From contig OY757014.1 in the NCBI GenBank assembly GCA_963580285.1, positions 13,716,725 to 13,780,724 on the forward strand: a stretch of DNA of 64,000 nt, in the 5' to 3' direction. Below are positions 43,960 to 55,999 of the stretch, in pieces; the first letter of the stretch is position 1, and every line of letters starts with the position of its first letter. The notes under the pieces are model-generated. The model saw only the letters and a list, made by a program, of their open reading frames with translations, was not told where the DNA came from and searched no databases. Made by a program: the position numbers and the translations under genes. This stretch comes from Lucinisca nassula (lineage: Eukaryota; Mollusca; Bivalvia; Lucinida; Lucinidae).

Positions 43960-44784
43960 GTCTGACAGAGTGGTTAGCTTAATTAAGTAAAACAAACACT
44001 TAATTAAATTCTAATTTAATCATTGGGTGCTCGTACCAACAATATGTTTTAAGCAAAGATTATGAAGATAATGATTTTTCCAATTATCCTAACATTGCTT
44101 AATACCATTTAGGGGTTGTTGGCATATGTATTACACGTGATGTTTAGGTATTTATACTGCATATACCCTCATCTAACTCAATTCATGACTGCTATCCAAA
44201 CAGTTGCTGGATTGCATCAGCATCATGATATGTGTTCAGTTTACAGTTCTTCGACTTTTGTCTTTGTGAGGGAAGAAAAATAAATACAGACTTAGTTTAG
44301 AACAGCTATTCTGATATTATGAGCTGTGACTGTCGAGTTAAACCGCTTTAATAAAGCAGTTCTAAAACAAATTATGAGTACTCGTTACATGCTTAACTGG
44401 CCAACGGAAACGGTTCTCACAGGCAATACACCATTAAAGTTATCTGGATATCCTTCAATTTCAATAATTATTTTTTTTTCTTCTTTGGTAGAAATGCTTC
44501 CAAAGCAAGGACTTTAGCAAATATCTAGTCATTAACTGTTACTTTCACGTTTCATTCCGTAATCATGAGCCTCCAGTATAAATATCGATTTCTAATTGTC
44601 CCTAATGATTCGTTCGTGACAAGAGGTGATTGCCTAATTGGTCGCAAGAGGTACTGAAGGGTAAAATATATCATTTATCAATTAAAGTGTAACAGTGAGA
44701 TCCTGAATGCATATTTTATTGCAAGGTGGTTGGCTTTCTTGTGTAACTTGTTCGCAGTTGTTCAGCCACAGCATGAGAAACATA

Positions 44785-45850
44785 TTTTGCTATTACACAC
44801 CGTACAAACGACTGCGGCGAAGACAGATTACTGCCTCGAAGACAGATCGCGCAAAAGGTTTCAAAGAAAGGGTAGGTGAAGTTTTTTTGTTTGTATGAAT
44901 CGAGAAGGCAATCTGTTGACTTTTGCTGCTATTTGAGAATACCGCAAATGCCTGGAGATACCGCAGCAACACCCTGGCTATATTTCAAAACCAGATAAGG
45001 CTTTTCCATTTCGCTGAATAATATTTAAAAAAAAACGTATGAAATTTTGTTTTCGGCGTCAAGTGTACGTCTTAGGAACAAAATATGTTACATTCACTTA
45101 CTCACGCTAAAACTACGATTATTCAGCAGCATTTCTGCGAAACTGGACCGTATAACTCGGTTAAACAAACAAACTACGCCTCCCTAAAGAGACCAGGTGT
45201 CAAGAAAAATGCTGTTTCAAACTACAGATTGTTTTTATACAACTGTCCACAAACACAGACAGAGATTTCGAAGGCTAACATTGATGACAGATCAGAATTT
45301 CGGTTACATCTTAAGAAAGACGTATTCTGGATGACTATACACCGGCAACTTCGGTGCAAATTTTTTCAATTATGAGGGGCTGCCTTTGATCTGCTATAGA
45401 GAGTATATCACGAGTAACATAGAGATTGCTATAATCATTTATATTTCCTGTTAACACACAAATTGTGCAATCAGTAAACACCCGAGGCGTTTTTTGTTTA
45501 ATTTTCTTCTGCTTGTACTTTTTTCATTCCTCGATGTCACACGACTTAGGTGGAGTTTTTTGTTTTCGCAAAACTCAGGTGTGAACATTAAATAGCTCGT
45601 GATGCAAACGGTGCAGTGGCGACCATGTACAGCAAACTGCTCGAGTATGGTCCGTGCGTCTGTATTAACCCATTCAGCACCAGAAACCCCTGCAGGCCCA
45701 GAACAGACTGATCAGGGCCAACACTGTTGATTCATTTTCTGAATAAATTTTGAAGAAAACACAACCTGACACCCCTAAATTTTAAAATGGACTCCTGCCA
45801 TATATAAGGTGGAAGATCCATTTGGTAAAAAAGGGTTAACGTTAATTCAC
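44785..45850 (+). repeat. Left arm of a ~1.1-kb inverted repeat
   Basis: Matches the reverse complement of 46,690-47,815: GCGGCGAAGACAGATTACTG, TTCAAAGAAAGGGTAGGTGA, GCGAAACTGGACCGTATAAC-like text, GCTGTTTCAAACTACAGATTG and GACTATACACCGGCAACTTC. A 96-codon frame at 45,085-45,375 is only partly open in the right arm, so coding is doubtful. A family H hairpin and tail close the arm. Confidence 0.85.
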
Positions 45851-45929
45851 TCGGTGCCGTTTGTGGGTTATATTCCCGTACAGTCGCACGAGCCATAATC
45901 GGAGTACCAACTAGACTGTGCTTCCCATC

Positions 45930-46200
45930 ACGTTAACAAGTCCATGTAATGAATACCTCTCTACAACTCACTTATATATAGAAATCTGTGGTTTACAGGT
46001 GTATACATTAGTTTTCTTATTTCTGTTTAAGGACATAGGTTTTGGCTTCTCGTCATAACCTTCTCAATGAAGATGTCCTTATGAACACCCTAAACATATG
46101 TTTGAAGTATAGATAAGAAAAATATCACAAATTCTCACCAGAATATACCGTTTGGAGGTATGAAAGATTGCACTGTATCACACGGCGGTGTTATCGTAAT
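45930..46200. mobile_element. Diverged MITE M1 in the inverted-repeat spacer
   Basis: Contains TTTATATATAGAAATCTGTGG, TTTCTTATTTCTG and TAAGAAAAATATCACAA with a degraded hairpin (CTTCTCAATGAAG) near 46,060. Confidence 0.6.
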
Positions 46201-46689
46201 GTGATCTGTTTGTGTAGCTTTGTAGTTTCGTTTAGCACTTGTTATATACAATGCTCCATTAGCTTCATCTAAGTAAGCGTGGCGAATCCAATAAAAATGT
46301 CCTCTCGCTAAAAATAGAAGAGGAGAAAAGTATAGAGAAGAGAAATGGAGACGGAAAGCTGTTAAAGGCATTTATTCTCGTAAGGTAGGACACACCGTGT
46401 GCTCATAATTGTTTTATTACCCCCTGTGATATACTCTCTATAGCAGATCAAAGGCAGCCCCTAATATGGTGATTAGTAGCACTTGTTGAATCCCTGACTG
46501 AGGCACAATAAGGTACACTCCAGTCAACAGTTAGTAAACTATTGATTTTTCCCCAAGAGGCCCCTTACCTGTTGAAGACAGAGGACTTCTCTTCAGTCAG
46601 CACTGAGGGCTATATAATATTATGTAAGGAAAATGAGAAGGTATGAAGATGGAAGCGAGTATGCATATTGGTATAATGTGACCCATCAC

Positions 46690-47815
46690 AGTTAAAGAAT
46701 CGCTGTTCTTTCTTTCTTGATCGGTTAACCTTTTTTACCAAATGGAATCTTCCACCTTATATATACGGTAGGAGTCCATTTCGAAATTTAGGGGTGTCAG
46801 GTTGTGTTTTCTTCAAAATTTATTCAGAAAATGGTTCCACTTTTGTGCAAACAGTGTAGGCCCTGATCAGACGCCGCAGTTGTACACGGTCGCCTCTGCA
46901 CCGTTTGCATCACGAGCTTTTCAATGTTCACACCTGTTTTATGCAATAAAAACTGATAGAAAAAAAAAAAAAAAAACATGGCGTTTGATGTTAAAAAAAT
47001 AATGGCACAACCAGATATTCGAACAAGCTTCACATGTTTACTTTCAACTAATTATTCGAGTAAAGCATAGTCCCTCCACCTGAGTCGTGTGAAATCTAGA
47101 AAAGAAAAGGTACACGCAGAAGAAAATTAAACAAATAACGCCTCAGGTGTTTACTGATTATTGACAGGAAATATAAATGATTATAGCAGTCTTGCAGTAT
47201 TATTACAAGTAATGCCCTGGAGTTAGCTCGAAATAATTTCCACCGAAGTTGCCGGTGTATAGTCATCCAGAATACGTTTTTCTTGAAGATGTAACCAAAA
47301 TTCTGATCTGTCATCAATGTTAGCCGTCGAAATCTCGGATCTGTGTTTATGGACAGTCGTATAAAAACAATCTGTAGTTAGAGACAGCATTTTTCTTGAC
47401 ACCTGGTCTCTTTAAGGGAACGTAGTTTGTTTGTTCAACCGAGTTATACGGTCCAATTTCGCAGAAATGCTGCTGAATAATCGTAGTTTTAGCGTGAGTA
47501 AGTGAACGTAACACATTTTGTTCCGTAGACGTACATTTGACGCCGAAAACAAAATTTCATACGTTTTTGTTTGAAAATATGTTTCGACGAACTGGAAAAG
47601 CCTTATCTGGTTTTGAAATATAGTTAGAATGTTACTGCGGTATCTCCGGGCATTTGCGATATTCTCCAATAGCATCAAACATCAACCGATTGCCTTCTCG
47701 ATTCATACAAACAACAAAACTTCACCTACCCTTTCTTTGAAACCTTTTGCGCGATCTGTCTTCGAGGCAGTAATCTGTCTTCGCCGCAGCCGGTTGTACG
47801 GTGTGTATTAACGAG
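46690..47815 (-). repeat. Right arm of a ~1.1-kb inverted repeat
   Basis: See left arm. It includes the A-run at 46,963-46,976 absent from the left arm. The spacer between the arms is ~840 bp. An extra inverted piece (ATACTCTCTATAGCAGATCAAAGG, 46,431-46,454) pairs with 45,387-45,410. Confidence 0.85.
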
Positions 47816-47829
47816 CAATAAAGGTGCAG

Positions 47830-49290
47830 AACACATCCGAACAGACTGGTCAGTACCTTATTGTTCACTATTAAAACCTAAACATTCGGACACCTTGAGG
47901 ACTTGCTGAAATTCTTCAAAATTTTAACAAGTTTGTTCCACGATCCAGCAAGGAGTCCAAAAAAGTGCATGCGAAATGGCAAACCGTGAAGATCCTGCTC
48001 CTTCAGGAGCAGTCTGCTCTAGGTCTGCACCGTTTGCTTTGAAGAACCTGATCAGACTGTTCCTTCAGGATCAGTATGATATGGCTCTGCACTGTATGCT
48101 TAGGCCTATATGTCCAAATACTTAGTGCCATTACGGAACTGTTAGATAGAAAGACATCTCTAGTTAAAGACCAAATGTTCAGACTATTGCTGGCAGTCTA
48201 ATTTTCGTCTTATCTGGTGACAAATATCGAAGACAAAACACGTATTCTCCTGACGGGACTCATTTAACGATACTTGTACAATTTAAGGGGAATGTGTACA
48301 CCTTCAGGGGAGGCAACTCCTTCAAAAGTATTTTTGTCTCTTATGTCTATAGGGGTCTACGTTTAAAAGAAAGAATTTGCTACTGAGGATCAAATATTTC
48401 CTTTAAGAGTAAACACCTTTTTCCCTGGGACACAGTTTATAGAAAAGCTAATAGGAAGTCCCTAAAGTTATCGCCCTTTGAAAAATGATGGAAAAATCTA
48501 CCAGGTATATACATTTCCCTTAATCCTTTTTATAATGAATGCAATATCCCAATGATATACAGCAGGGGTCCATTTCGAAATTCAGGCGTGTCAGTTGCAG
48601 TCACTTTACCTCCGCTTTTGAAAAAGGTGGGGGTTTACATCTTTACCTTCTTCAGTACTTCCGTTCTTCCAAAAAAGGATTATGGCCCCGAATCTTTAAA
48701 TTTAACCGATTATGTATACTCAATCGCTGTCAGTATGAATGTTAGGTGGGATGTTAAACGGATGGATATGATGTTATCATGACAGTTTCTGGAAAAACAA
48801 AAATACTTCTCGTTGATGCTAGGACACAATATAAACTTTAGGTTGATGTAAAAATGTATTGTTTCTGAGGAAGAACAATAGGTGTTCAATCTTGATAAGT
48901 TTGAAAGGTGATTTTCTTACAAAGTCATCTGTGTTTCTTCCAACAACTAAAATACACATTTAATATGCATGTTTTATGACTATTCATAATTTCGAACATT
49001 TTGAGTTGGTTTTGTAGAAACGTGTCAACAGTGAACAGTGAACCACCGTAAATTTTAACACACGCGCCATGTAGACATTTCGATAGACATTAAACTTGGT
49101 GTGCAATGGTAATAATGACTGATGGCGTGTAAGAGACCATGTGCTTTCTCGGTTGATCTGTTCTTTTGTGTCTTCATTCTTCTTTCTCTCCATAAAGGCC
49201 TATGTTAAATTTTTCGTCAAAGGTTTCTGAGGAACTATGAAAGCTGGGTGTCTTAAACGGAAGAAAAATCAGCACAAATCAGGAAATTTA
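47830..49290. other. No gene seen; two repeat fragments
   Basis: 47,968-48,104 has nested GATCCTGCTCCTTCAGGAGCAG-type palindromes related to family H. 48,285-48,520 is the partner of 21,580-21,815. Other frames are short. Confidence 0.5.
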
Positions 49291-49292
49291 TA

Positions 49293-49482
49293 TGAACTTT
49301 ATAATATATATAAAGTAAAACTGGGGTTTACAGGGGTAAACCTATATCGAGGCAGTTCTAACGAGTACCCACAGTCTATTTTTTGAGCAGAAGTAAGAAA
49401 AATATCACAATTTTTCTTCTTAAAATGTTCGTTTTTCGGCGGTAAAGTTTACAATGTATTTTTATAGGCGTGTTCTCATAAT
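49293..49482. mobile_element. MITE M1 lacking the left hairpin arm
   Basis: ATATAAAGTAAAACTGGGGTTTAC, then CGAGGCAGTTCTAACGAGTACCCAC, TTTTTCGGCGGTAAAGTTTAC and TAGGCGTGTTCTCATAATTG. Confidence 0.75.
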
Positions 49483-49794
49483 TGTGTGGATAAACCGACT
49501 GCCCTAATGTTTGTTGACTGCGACATCAGACTCCAAAGACATTTTTCAGATTAATTCATATAGAGGAGAAAGTTAATCTGTTAGGATTTTTTATAACCTG
49601 ATAGTTGTCTAACAGACACTTCCTGAGACACAATTGTTGTACAGGAGATTGAATAGGACACCTCCATTAGTGCCATTTATCAACTAGTTTATATCCGATA
49701 AATGTCTAGAATCTTAAAAGTTTTCAGAACCATTACTTTAGAATTCACATCAAGGATTAAACATCGGCTTCAATGGCGCATTAACCTATTTTGT

Positions 49795-49935
49795 TCTAAA
49801 CAGAATTGTCTACCTGACATCTTTAGCAGGAGTCTATTTTGAAATTTAGGGGTGCCAGGTTGACGGTTTGCAAAACAGTTATGCCCTTCACCAGACTCCG
49901 GGCAATGCGGCGTCTGATCTGGGTCTGGATTGTTT
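49795..49935. repeat. Family H fragment
   Basis: AGGAGTCTATTTTGAAATTTAGG tail and CGGGCAATGCGGCGTCTGATC right arm. The left arm is lost. Confidence 0.6.
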
Positions 49936-50029
49936 TCCAGTGTCTTTGTCTTGGTATTTGAGGCATAGAATGGATATAAAGGAATTATCGCATATTAAAG
50001 AATCCAGTAGCAGAGGTTCGCTGTAGACG

Positions 50030-50915
50030 AAAACAGTCAGTTGTGAGCCTGGCGGCCCCGCATCGTATTGCTGAATCAGGCTTAAACCATGCTGCACCAT
50101 GAGTCTGGCGGCCTCGCATTGTCTTGCTGAATCGAGCCTATTAAAACCAAGATGTACCAAGAGACTGACGCCGTATTATCTTGCTGAAACAAGCCTACAC
50201 CAAGGTGTATAATGAGTCTGCCGGCCTCGCATTGTCTTGCTGAATCAAGTCATAACAAAGCTGCACCATGAACCTGGCGGCTTCTCATCGTTTTGCAGAA
50301 TCAAGCCTAAACCAAGCTGTATCATGAGCCAGGCGGCCTCGCATTGTCTTGCTGAATCAAACCAATTAAAACCAAGCTGTACAAAGAGTCTGACGCCCTC
50401 GCATTGTCTTGCTGAAGCAAGCCTAAATCTTGCTATGACATGAGCCTGGCGGCCAGACATTGTCTTGCTGAATCAAGCCTAAACCAAGCTGTATTATGAG
50501 CCTGATGGCCTCTTATCAAGCCTAAAACATGCTGTGCCATGAGCCTGATGGCCACTTGTTTTCTCGCTGAATCAAGCCTAAACCATGCTGTACCATGAGT
50601 CTAGCAGCCTCTTGTTGTCTTGCTGAATCAAGCATAAACCATGCTGTACCATGAGCCTAGCAGCCTCTTGTTGTCTTGCTGAATCAAGCCTAAACCATGC
50701 TGTACCATGAGCCTGATGACCACTTGTTGTCTTGCTGAATCAAGCCTAAACCATGCTGTACCATGAGCCATCAGCCTCTTGTTGTCTTGCTGAATCAAGC
50801 ATGAACCATGCTGTACCATGAGCCTAGCAGCCTCTTGTTGTCTTGCTGAATCAAGCCTAAACCATGCTGTACCATGAGCATGGCGGCCCCTCATTGCCTT
50901 GCTGAAGTAAAACAA
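50030..50915. repeat. 56-bp minisatellite, ~15 units
   Basis: Unit landmarks CATGCTGTACCATGAGCCT, then GCCTC and TGTCTTGCTGAATCAAGC. The period is exactly 56 bp in the homogeneous part (50,582, 50,638, 50,694, 50,750) and looser at the 5' end. Minus-strand frames of 71-95 codons (with repeated MVQHG and DSARQ words) arise because 56 is not a multiple of 3 and each frame survives only locally. Confidence 0.95.
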
Positions 50916-50919
50916 TGTT

Positions 50920-52005
50920 GTGCCAATATCGGAACACTTTGTGGCTCAGTTTTCCGCTGCATTCAGACAGCCTGGTAAAATATGTAATGCCGCCTTACTG
51001 TCAGCGTTGATGTCAACCAACACCACGATTGCTCCACCACACCATCGGTTTTTGCCACAGAACGCAGCAAAGGGCGAAAGTTTTACATCAATGAATTAAT
51101 CTGTCGCCAGTGATACCTGCCATATCCTTCATCAAGCAAGATGATGACGCACTGTCAGAATGGATTTTTAGGCCTCCTGGCAAATATTCTGTAGGCAGCA
51201 AGTTGGCTGCGAACAGTCTGTGAGGTAATGCGATGGTTGTGTGTGTCCATAGTATTCCCTCCAGTGTCCCATTACGATAAATACCGTGTGTGATGTATGT
51301 CATAGTGCTTTTTTCATAACTCCAAAAGTGTATTTTGTCTGATGAAAATAAGAGATACGTGTATTTCTCTTATTTTTATACAAAACATAGGTTGTAGGTG
51401 CTCGTTAAAACAGCCTCATTGGGGGCGGTTCTAACGAGTTCCCCTAACGTAAATATAACGTGTAATTACTCGTATGAACCGTCTCATTGAGGCGGGTCTA
51501 ACGAACATCCACAACCTTTGTGTTGGAGCAGAAATAGGAAAACACGTATATCACCGTAAACCCAAGTTTTCTATATATAATATGGGGTTTTGGGGGTTGT
51601 TCATTATACGGATTTGTTAACACGATGGTTGCGGGCGTTGACCGAAGTCTGGAATGTTACAACAAGATGTAATGGTCCTGGTTTGTCACGGAAGATACAG
51701 CCGTGCCTCTGCTGGATATGTCTGCCTGGAGTAGTTTATTAGTCTGGCAAAATAACATTTAGATGAACCTGCCTGCAGAAAGACTATGAAAGCCTTGTCG
51801 CTGCCTTTCATTGAGAATTAAGACTTACTAACACGCACCATTTGTCTTCAGTTTGCTTTGAAGTTATTAACGGCCTATTCAATATCATTAAGGTCAATTA
51901 ATCGTCTTGAATCAGCAGAAACTGAGTGAGAATGGCCGCGTAACATATTTCATGATCGATCTCCACGAAACAATTTTGCCCTATCCAAGGTGCGATCCAG
52001 ACATC
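50920..52005. other. No gene seen; decayed M1 pair
   Basis: 51,340-51,620 holds a rearranged M1 MITE with two half hairpins (CCTCATTGGGGGCGGTTCTAACG and CGTCTCATTGAGGCGGGTC). The rest has no identifiable feature. Confidence 0.5.
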
Positions 52006-52412
52006 CATGTTACAAGTCGGATATAGTCTGCTACGGTCGGACACCTGATAAATCGCTATGTCGCAGCATCATTGTTACGATGTTTTGTTTTTCATCACGA
52101 AAACATGCCTATATAATTCTGACACCATTAAACCCCACTTATGTATTCAATTAAACTAGGGTTTACAGGAGTAAAAGAGATGCGAGGACAATGCTGTGGG
52201 TAGTCGTTAGAAAAATATCCATACTTTCATGTTACAAGTCGGATATAGTCTGCTACGGTCGGACACCTGCTAAATCGCTATCTCGCAGCATCATTGTTAC
52301 GATGTTTTTCATCACGCAAACATGCCTATATAATTCTGACACAATTAAACCCCACTTATGTATACAATTAAACTATAGGGTTTACAGGAGTAAAAGAGAT
52401 GCGAGGGCAATG
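52006..52412. repeat. 222-bp tandem duplication containing M1 ends
   Basis: CATGTTACAAGTCGGATATAG starts units at 52,006 and 52,228. Both contain CGGACACCTG.TAAATCGCTAT and the M1 left half (CATGCCTATATAATTCTGAC). The second unit runs into an R-tail fragment on the minus strand (52,400-52,490). Confidence 0.85.
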
Positions 52413-52489
52413 ATCAGGAGTCGATACAATTAACCCACAGCTTCATTCCGAGACACCAAAGAGAAAGGAGCACAAACATGAAACAACCT

Positions 52490-52610
52490 TATTTTTCTTA
52501 TTTCTGCGCTAAAATATAGGTTGTGGGTACTCAATTGAACCGCCTCGATGAGGCGGTTCTAACGTGTTCCCACAGTCTATATTAGATTGTGGGCACTCGT
52601 TATAACCACC
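52490..52610. mobile_element. MITE M1 core fragment
   Basis: TTTTTCTTATTTCTGCGCTAAAATATAGG, complete hairpin, and GTGTTCCCACAGTCTATAT. The termini are absent. Confidence 0.75.
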
Positions 52611-52795
52611 TCGTTTGGACTGGTATTTCCATACCCCAGGCTAAACCCACCCCATCCCCCGCCCCTCCCGGTTCACACAGTGCATTCTTTTATATCTTCA
52701 AAACGGTTATTTTCAGATGGAAGTCTTTGATATTTTTCTAACGACTACCCACAACCTATCTCTTGGGCCCACAATAAGAAGAGTAATGAGGGTCC

Positions 52796-53077
52796 ATCAC
52801 GAAAACACACCTATATAATTTTGACTCCCTTGAACCCCACTTTTATATAGTAAAACTGAGGTTTCCGGGGATATACCTTATTTTTCTTATTTCTGCTCTA
52901 AAATAAAGATTATGGATACTCGTTAGAACCGCCTCGATGAGGCGGTTCTAACGAGTGCCCACAATCTATATTTGGAGCAGAAATAAGAAAAATATCACAA
53001 TTGTTCATCATAAAATTTTCATTTTTTCGGCGATAAAGGTGGCAATGTATTTGTATAGGCGTGTTTGCGTAATGCTA
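52796..53077. mobile_element. MITE M1, complete copy
   Basis: Termini CATCACGAAAACACACCTATA and GTATAGGCGTGTTTGCGTAATG surround the hairpin GAACCGCCTCGATGAGGCGG (52,927-52,946) with long arms. One of the best representatives of the family. Confidence 0.9.
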
Positions 53078-53344
53078 CTAACCCCCAGTTTTCTCTATAT
53101 AAATGTGGTTAGAGGGGAATCATTACACAGACTTGCTCACGTGATGATATTTGTTTTATCAAATTATGCAATCTGGCCAGAGTGACGTCTTCCATGCAAG
53201 TAGAGAGTTAATGAACGCACTGGTCAGGTCAGTTTCGTTGGCCAGGTCAGGTTCAGGTTCATTCCTGCTACTAGTAACATGTAATCTAGTACAACCTGTT
53301 GCATGCGGGAAGACGGGACTCGTTACCTCGGGAGAGCAACCCAT

Positions 53345-53830
53345 CTAGGAGTTGCTAGATCGCTTGGGTAGGTGGAACCCATAACCTTGGTTGGCAATCC
53401 ACCTAGGGATTAGGCCCTTTAACAAAACCTAGCCTGGGTAGATGGAACCCATAGCCTTGGTTGGGAATCTATCTAGAAGGTGCTGGACCTCTAAACAAAA
53501 TTAGCTTGGGTCGGTGGAACCCATGGCCTTGGTTGGCAATCCACCTATGGGTCATAGGTCCTTAAACAAAGCCTAGCCTTGCCAGATGGAGCCCATAGCC
53601 TTAGTTGGCAATCCTTCTAGGAGTTGGTAGGTCACTGAATGAAATCTGGCTTGTCACATTCATTTATCTGGAGAGCCGTAGAGCTGTCATATACTTGAAT
53701 GTGCTGAGCTATATATCCTGGCCATCCTTCTAGGAGTTTGTAGGTCTCTGAACAAAACCTAGCTTGTCACATTCATTTATCTGGAGAGCCGGTGAATTGA
53801 CAGATACTTGAATGTGCTTAGCCAAATATA
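53345..53830 (+). repeat. Tandem repeats in the LINE leader
   Basis: About four ~80-bp units (GGTGGAACCCAT.(A/G)CCTTGGTTGGCAAT) and two ~120-bp units (TTGTCACATTCATTTATCTGG, ACTTGAATGTGCT). Tandem units in LINE 5' UTRs often act as promoter or enhancer modules; that role here is inference. Confidence 0.8.
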
Positions 53831-54155
53831 ACGACATCCAGGGTCCTGGGTATTACATAAGAATACATCCAGCTGTGATAATCTAAATGAGTGTGGGAAT
53901 GTGAGGTTGCCCATTATCACAGTTGCCTCCCCACCTTCACGGTTACGAGGCTGCCAAAACCTGGGTGACAGAGCTAGACATCTACCGACCGATGGCTTAG
54001 TGTACTAGCTACTGTGGTTTGGCGGATGATCCTTGCTGTACAAGGACAACGGTAAAGCATACCTGCCCTAGTGAGTTGGGAACGGCGGCTTGCTCAGGTG
54101 CCGTAAAAGATGTCAGCTAGTACAGGCGGTCCTGTAAATTATAAACGTCAAAATC

Positions 54156-55453
54156 ATGTCAGCTACAAATTCAGAATCAAGGTTAGGCGGCGCCAACAGA
54201 CATCAAATCTATGTTGGTGACGTCTCCGGCTTGGCCTCCTCTCAGTTGTTGGAGGCAGGGTCGGGCCATTGTGGCGAATCAAGCAAGCGACTGAGGAAAT
54301 TCAGGGTGGGAACATTCAATGTTAACACTCTGAGAGGAAGAGTTTGCGAGGTAGTGGAAACACTATCCCGCAGGAAAGTGGATGTCTGTTGTGTTCAGGA
54401 GACCAGATACCGTGGAGGAAACTGCCGCACAATCAAGAGCAAGGACACCAAGTATAATCTCTACTGGTCTGGAAACGATAAAGGCACTGCTGGTGTAGGA
54501 GTGTTTGTGGCAGAAGAGTGGATAGAGAAAGTTTTTGAAGAGTCTCAGACAGAATCATCATGGTGAAGCTTGTAGTCGGCCAGTGCGCGGTTACCCTTCT
54601 GCCTGCGTATGCCCCACAGAGTGGTTTAAGTGCTGAAGTCAAGGGCTTGTTCTTGGACCAATAGCGTGCTGTGACTGCCAGGATCCGAATTCCTGATCCC
54701 ATGCAGGCACGGGATACAAGGAAGTGCATGGTGGGATCGGAACCAGATGTTGAGGGTGAGATGATTCTAGACTATGCCCTGGCATTTGACCTGCTTCTTG
54801 GAAACACATGTTTCAAGAAACGTGACAGTCATCTTATCACGTTTAAGTTAGGACGCGCAGCGACGCATATAGATTTCATCCTTTTCCGCAAGACAATGCG
54901 CAAACTTGTCACAGATGTTGAAGTGATCCCTGGCGAGGAAGTGGCCCTGCAACATCAGCTACTTGTATGCGACATGCGGATTGTTGTGCCACTTAAACCC
55001 AAGCGCAAGTTCACCCCCAGACTAAATGTTTGGAAACTGAAAGAATCTCAGACAAGAAATCATTTCCAGGACGTTTTCAGCCACCATGTGAGTGCCTCAG
55101 AAGGTGTAGCTGATGCTATCACTTTGGATATATGGAACAGAATCAAGACTGTTTTGCTCAAGACAACTGAAGAGGTGTGTTGTTCAACCCGGCCCCACCT
55201 CTGGCGTCGCGAAACCTGGTGGTGGAATGAGCATGTTAATAAGGTCATTGCAGCCAAGCGGCAAGCCTTTAAGGCATGGAAGACTGGTAAGGGTACTCGT
55301 GCACCATACCTTGCGACCAAACGCATAGCCAGACGTGCGGTGCACCATGCTCGCCAGTAAGATGAGAAGGAGATCTACAAGAATGTTCACCCTAAGTCCT
55401 CAGAATTATACCGCCTTGCTAACCAGATGGGAAGAGAGAATGCCGATGTTGCA
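54156..55453 (+). pseudogene. LINE endonuclease domain and linker, frameshifted
   Basis: Exonuclease-endonuclease-phosphatase fold that nicks target DNA. Asn55 (GTFNVNTLRGR) and Glu82 (CVQETRYRG) are present. The frame shifts near 54,545 (continuing VVGQCAVTLLPAYAPQSG) and hits TAG at ~54,661. The stretch that should carry the GDFN catalytic motif is deleted before GEMILDYAL. Later parts survive: LLLGNTCFKKRDSHLITF, ATHIDFIL, and the catalytic His of QHQLLVCD. A TAA at 55,358 follows HHARQ, and the linker continues to GRENADVAG. The protein could not nick DNA as it stands. Confidence 0.82.
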
Positions 55454-55745
55454 GGTGTTACGAGATGGAATAGGAAACCTATCTGGTGCTTATGCACGTC
55501 TAAATTATTTTAGTAGGTATATGGCAAAGCAGCACGACTTAAGTATTATAGGTGGAATATGGTAGGCAAAAAATGCAGCTCCACGCACAAATCGTGCATA
55601 TATCATACGATGTGTGCATGAGTGGTTTGTGGGGAAATTATTCGCCATACAGTTGGCCGCTTTAAACATGTTCTATACAAGGGTTATCCTTTGGAAGCAA
55701 GGAATACACCACAGAACTAGAAAATATGAAGTGTACATGTTTTCT

Positions 55746-55791
55746 AGGCCAGACCAGCTAGTTTCGGCCAATTAGGCCTCATCAGTGACCC
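55746..55791 (-). ncRNA. Type I hammerhead ribozyme motif, intact
   Basis: Minus strand: stem I GGGUCA (55,791-55,786) pairs in all six positions with UGGCCU (55,751-55,746), counting G-U. CUGAUGA is at 55,785-55,779. Stem II GGCC/GGCC is closed by UAAUU (55,778-55,766), followed by the GAA core (55,765-55,763). Stem III is ACUA/UGGU with loop GC. C17 is at 55,752, cleavage 3' of it. Compared with 22,325-22,370, stem III has UGGU for UAGU, which still pairs (U-G), so the helix is kept. Confidence 0.88.
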
Positions 55792-55999
55792 TCAAATATT
55801 GCCATCATTCCACAATGGAATCAATGATCCCAAAGGACAAGAAAATACAAACTACACTATGATGTAGGGCAGGGAGACTTTTTACGGCCGCCATACATTT
55901 CCAGACACTAGCTGTAGTGACGTTAAATGTGTTCTATAAAAGGGTTATCCATTGGAAGCAAGGGATACACAGTACTAGCAAATATGAAGTGTACGTGTT

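Larger units (their letters stand above)
36855..44095. repeat. Segmental duplication, copy B (~7.2 kb)
   Basis: Direct repeat of copy A. It lacks the LINE 3' block and has a deleted first SINE (37,334-37,512 ends at CCTGGGCGGGGGTC). The reverse-transcriptase part is longer than in copy A. By eye the non-coding parts are ~90% alike; this is an estimate, not a calculated identity. Confidence 0.9.

Noticed and set aside
45085..45375. 96-codon gene in the inverted-repeat arm
   Set aside because: The equivalent region of the other arm is not open over the same length, and no domain is recognisable.
50030..50915. CRISPR-like array
   Set aside because: Repeats are directly adjacent with no unique spacers; this is a eukaryotic minisatellite.
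54433..54729. Minus-strand frame over the LINE endonuclease
   Set aside because: Shadow of the plus-strand coding sequence.
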